Source: Bacteroidota bacterium (GTDB lineage: Bacteria > Bacteroidota > Bacteroidia > Chitinophagales > Chitinophagaceae). Taken from it: a DNA stretch of 33,821 bases. The notes under the pieces were generated by a model, which worked only from the letters and a program-made list of their open reading frames with translations, was not told the origin of the DNA and did no database searches. Location of the stretch: NCBI GenBank assembly GCA_013285855.1, contig JABDGW010000033.1, positions 1 to 33,821 on the forward strand. The letters are read 5' to 3'. Made by a program: the position numbers and the translations under genes. This document shows positions 30,506-33,821 of this stretch, one piece after another (position 1 is the stretch's first letter; every line of letters starts with the position of its first letter).

Positions 30506-33500
30506 TTATTCAACAATTAATTTTTGTGTATATGTATTTTGCTCAGTTGCAATTTTAATTACATACACGCCTTTGCCCAATTGCGTAACAGGAATTGTTA
30601 TTGACTGATTGGCAATAATATTATTTGTTGTATAGTGATATACTATCTTTCCGTTCATATCACTTACAGAAATATCTGCCCTGGCATAATTACTCAATGC
30701 ATAAACAGTTGCATTGTTCTTTGCGGGATTCGGATAAATATTCCAAAGCTTAACAATATCTGCCAGATTTATTTTTTGTATGGATGAATATTGGTAGCTA
30801 CCATCTTTATCAACCTGCTTAATGCGGTAATAACTTATACCATTTAAAGGCGCATTATCAGGATAAGAATAAGGCTGCGCTGTATTTGATTGCAAAGCAT
30901 TCATACTTGCAATTTTTATAAATGAAACGCCATTATTACTGCGTTCAATCTCAAAGTGATCGTTAATTGATTCACTTTGCGCTGACCAGTTTAACAGCAC
31001 AGTATGCGCGCCTGTTTTTTGTGCAGTAAAGCTTAACCAGTTTACAGCTAAAACCTGCGCTTTTACATCTTTGTTTGTGTACACATAATACTCGCCAGGT
31101 TGTAATGTAACTGAATAAGATGTTGAAGTGATATTAATTGTTCCTGTGCCTAAATAACTATACCATTTACCTGTTGATGGAAATGTTACAGTTGCTGTTT
31201 TTGCGTTCACACCAAAATTGCCAAACACCATTACCTGTAAATTTGTACCAGTAATGTTTTCCCATTTTACAGAGTCAGAAAGATTATAATTGATGTTTCC
31301 GTTAATAAATGTGGATGAATAATCGGGATATAATTTTAAGTGAATAAGGTTTGTATAAACATCATACAAAGCCTTTCTGTTTGCATCGTTATAATATTCC
31401 CAATGCGGTGGCTTTGGATCTAAACGGCAGTTGTTATTTATGCTGCCATCACCACAACGATTAATAGAAAGATCATAACCCAATTCACCAAATTCCCACA
31501 ACATTTTTGGTCCCGGTTGCATCGCCCAAAATGCTGCAGCCATTCCATCTCTTGTTAAACCTGTAGGAATATTTTTTACATTATAACTTCCGCTGCCGGC
31601 TCCATATTGTTCATTTTTCCATTGCAGTCTTTCTTCATCATGGCTTTCCATGTATGTAACTAAATTGGGTTGCGTAAATCCGTAATTTTTATAGATACCA
31701 CCGCTGAAATCCCAACCATCTTTATAACCCATTGTTGCCTGGTTATAATTATAATTTTCATTTCCCCAAACCATCATTCCGTAATTTGTTTCTACTGTTT
31801 CTTCGCCATGATCAACAAAAATTTCCAAAATACAATAGCTATTTGTTGATGCAGTTTGCATATCATTATAATATCTTTCCCAGATGTTGATGCGGCTTGC
31901 ATCATAAGCTTCCCAATTACTTTCATTACAATTATTACCGGTTGCGTCGCAGCTTTGTTTTTGTGTAAAACCACCGGCAAGATCCCAACGGAAACCATCT
32001 ATCTTATAATTTTTCAACCAAAAATCAATTACGCGGTGTGTGAAGTCTTGTGTGGCTGTGCTTTCATGGTTAAAATCATAACCTACATTGAACGGATGTG
32101 TTGGGTATTGATTGAACCATGGATTTTCTGTTGAAGGAACATTTTTTGACGCATCCCAATACATTTGCACCATTGGCGATGAACCGAAAGAATGATTCAT
32201 TACCATATCCATAATTACAGCCATGCCGCGTTTGTGACATTCATCTATAAATTTCTTTACAATATTTTCAGGTCCGTAAAATTTATCCGGCGCGAAATAA
32301 AAATTAGGATCATAACCCCAGCTATTACGATTTTCAAAATTGCTGAACGGCATAACTTCAATAGCATTTACACCAAGCCTTTGCAAATAGCTTAATGTAT
32401 CAATCAAAGTTTGAAAATTGCCGGCAGCAGTAAAATCTCTTACCAGTAATTCATACACCACAAGGTTTTGCTTATTTGGTCTTGAAAAATTATTTACCTG
32501 CCATGTGTATGCAGGTTTTTTTGTTTGCAATACACTTACAATGCCGGTAGTTTTACCTGTTGGATAAGGTTTGAGATTTGGATAAGTTGTTGATGAAATG
32601 AATTGATCATTGTTTGGATCTAATATTTTCTCACAGTTATAATCTGCAACTTTTAATGTGCCATCAATTAAATACTGATAAGCATATTCAGTGCCCGGCG
32701 TTAAGCCATGAATGCGGATCCAGAAACGTTGTTTATCCGGCGTTACCTTCATAAAATAATTTGGTGAAACCTGCCAGTTATTAAAATCTCCTTCCACATA
32801 AATATTTTGTTTTAGCGGCGCATATAAAACCAGCACAACGGAAGTGTCACCTTTTTCATAATTAATACCATCGGTATCACCTGCAGGTATTGGTGCAACT
32901 GTTACTGATTGATTAACGATAAACTTCATTGTGTCTGTTGCAGTTGTTCCGTTTACTGCTTTAGCAACAATGGTTTGATTGCCTGTTGCAGTTATAGTTG
33001 TGTTACCATTAAGACTTGTGCCGCTTCCTGTTGCTATTTGTGTTCCATTAAATAAAATACTTAACGTGCTGCTCTTACTTGCTTTCATGGTAATGCTAAG
33101 TGGATCACCAACATTCTTTGTTAGTGGTTCCGGTATTGGTTTATATAAAGGTTGTTGATAAGGCACATCAATTCTTGCATATAAGCCGTTGTCATAAACA
33201 GGCACATACATATCACTGTCATGTGCATTGCGCTCAACACTTGAGCCTGAACCATTGCGAAATAAAATGGCTATTTTTTTTATTGTTTCTCCTGAATTAG
33301 TAATGCCAAAAAAAGTGCGTAAACCACCAGTGATTGTATACTTCCATTGGTTATTGTTAAGATAAGTGCATTGAGCATTGGCATCAGTTGTTCCCCATGT
33401 AAACTTCACGTATTTCCAATCGCTCGATGATGTACTTAAGTTTGTAATTACACCAATATGGACATACACATCAGTTGTTGGCGTATAATTCAATAAGCCT

Positions 33501-33637
33501 TTGTTACCATAATTTGCATTCATGGTAATTGTAACAGGTGTTGAACTTTCCTGTATAAAGTCAGGCGTCCACGACAACAATTGTGCGTTGGCTTTTACAA
33601 TAAAAAGCAGCAAGAAGGGAAGTAAAATTTTTTTCAT
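30506..33637 (-). CDS. Secreted GH13 alpha-amylase with T9SS sorting domain
   Basis: A 1043-residue exported glycoside hydrolase. Signal peptide MKKILLPFLLLFIVKANAQ; a starch-binding-like beta domain at about 20-165; an Ig-like bacterial repeat at about 170-250; a CBM48/E-set domain at about 262-345 (VEGDFNNWQVSP); the GH13 barrel at about 385-800; a short beta domain; an Ig/FN3-like region (about 880-960); and a T9SS type A sorting domain (about 970-1043, NIYPNPAKNNATVYA ... GKGVYVIKI). The catalytic residues are intact: nucleophile D552 in GFRWDLAGG, acid/base E605 in CILEIFVD and D667 in MESHDEER. It should cleave alpha-1,4 glucans outside the cell. Gaps upstream (33638-33821) show no gene or clear promoter. 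Confidence 0.94.
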   Translation of the reverse strand: MKKILLPFLLLFIVKANAQLLSWTPDFIQESSTPVTITMNANYGNKGLLNYTPTTDVYVHIGVITNLSTSSSDWKYVKFTWGTTDANAQCTYLNNNQWKYTITGGLRTFFGITNSGETIKKIAILFRNGSGSSVERNAHDSDMYVPVYDNGLYARIDVPYQQPLYKPIPEPLTKNVGDPLSITMKASKSSTLSILFNGTQIATGSGTSLNGNTTITATGNQTIVAKAVNGTTATDTMKFIVNQSVTVAPIPAGDTDGINYEKGDTSVVLVLYAPLKQNIYVEGDFNNWQVSPNYFMKVTPDKQRFWIRIHGLTPGTEYAYQYLIDGTLKVADYNCEKILDPNNDQFISSTTYPNLKPYPTGKTTGIVSVLQTKKPAYTWQVNNFSRPNKQNLVVYELLVRDFTAAGNFQTLIDTLSYLQRLGVNAIEVMPFSNFENRNSWGYDPNFYFAPDKFYGPENIVKKFIDECHKRGMAVIMDMVMNHSFGSSPMVQMYWDASKNVPSTENPWFNQYPTHPFNVGYDFNHESTATQDFTHRVIDFWLKNYKIDGFRWDLAGGFTQKQSCDATGNNCNESNWEAYDASRINIWERYYNDMQTASTNSYCILEIFVDHGEETVETNYGMMVWGNENYNYNQATMGYKDGWDFSGGIYKNYGFTQPNLVTYMESHDEERLQWKNEQYGAGSGSYNVKNIPTGLTRDGMAAAFWAMQPGPKMLWEFGELGYDLSINRCGDGSINNNCRLDPKPPHWEYYNDANRKALYDVYTNLIHLKLYPDYSSTFINGNINYNLSDSVKWENITGTNLQVMVFGNFGVNAKTATVTFPSTGKWYSYLGTGTINITSTSYSVTLQPGEYYVYTNKDVKAQVLAVNWLSFTAQKTGAHTVLLNWSAQSESINDHFEIERSNNGVSFIKIASMNALQSNTAQPYSYPDNAPLNGISYYRIKQVDKDGSYQYSSIQKINLADIVKLWNIYPNPAKNNATVYALSNYARADISVSDMNGKIVYHYTTNNIIANQSITIPVTQLGKGVYVIKIATEQNTYTQKLIVE

Positions 33638-33821
33638 ATTGCAAGCTGAAATTTGTTAAGCAAATATGTGTAAAGTTTACACGTTAAGCAAAACAATCTG
33701 GTTTAATTTTAAAATTTGATTATAGCAAAGCGTCAAATTGATTGTTCTTAATAATTATACTGATCTAAAATTTTTAATGCAGGCGAAGTATTTAAAAGCT
33801 GAATAAATGTTCATAATAAAA

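Noticed and set aside
1-33821. Prophage, insertion sequence or integrated element
   Set aside because: No transposase, integrase, phage structural gene or tRNA-anchored attachment repeat was found; the repeats seen are all short and non-coding in origin.

Overview
The window is AT-rich DNA from a member of the Bacteroidota, most likely the family Chitinophagaceae. The evidence is two secreted enzymes with type IX secretion (T9SS) C-terminal sorting domains, several Bacteroidota-type families (DUF4199, DUF6922-like, fused E1 alpha/beta dehydrogenase, S8 peptidase with a long insert), TAnnTTTG promoter elements, and start sites without clear Shine-Dalgarno sequences. No phage, transposase, CRISPR array or rRNA was seen.

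Layout. 1-322 (minus): the first 26 codons of an AbiEii-type nucleotidyltransferase toxin and its small upstream partner. 660-1886 (minus): an SDR dehydrogenase, a possible 55-residue ORF and tRNA-Pro(GGG). 2019-10389 (plus): a long probable operon with a degenerate dihydroorotase-like protein, a DUF4199 membrane protein, two glycosyltransferases and all four enzymes for a GDP-D-glycero-alpha-D-manno-heptose type sugar nucleotide (hddA, gmhA, hddC, gmhB), with a DinB-fold protein inside and a secreted protein at the end. 10386-13016 (minus): a YggS protein, a secreted protein with a DMDDT motif, and an AsnC/Lrp regulator. 13133-21702: ahcY (+), an unknown protein (-), fused E1 (+), acyl-CoA thioesterase (+), SIMPL-domain protein (+), dprA (+), glyA (+). 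21746-24515 (minus): DUF3052, DinB and S8 peptidase. 24676-28006 (plus): alpha/beta hydrolase, ftcD and a ferredoxin-reductase-like protein. 28077-33637 (minus): a reprolysin-like metalloprotease and a GH13 alpha-amylase, both T9SS cargo.

How the genes fit together. The heptose genes convert sedoheptulose 7-phosphate to a nucleotide-activated heptose, and the two glycosyltransferases just upstream are plausible users or partners in building a surface glycan. The other genes are mostly housekeeping (methyl cycle, one-carbon metabolism, DNA uptake, keto-acid oxidation) or export of degradative enzymes.

The most unusual content is the short repeats. (i) A 56-nt sequence with a near-invariant 20-nt core occurs five times, always between genes, in both orientations. 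(ii) Three 108-130-bp elements are each made of two inverted copies of a small hairpin, resembling REPINs; one of them supplies the start codon and N-terminus of hddC. (iii) Tandem TCAACNGTCAAC-like arrays lie in frame inside at least three genes. None of these has been searched against a database here; the family assignments come from motif recognition only.
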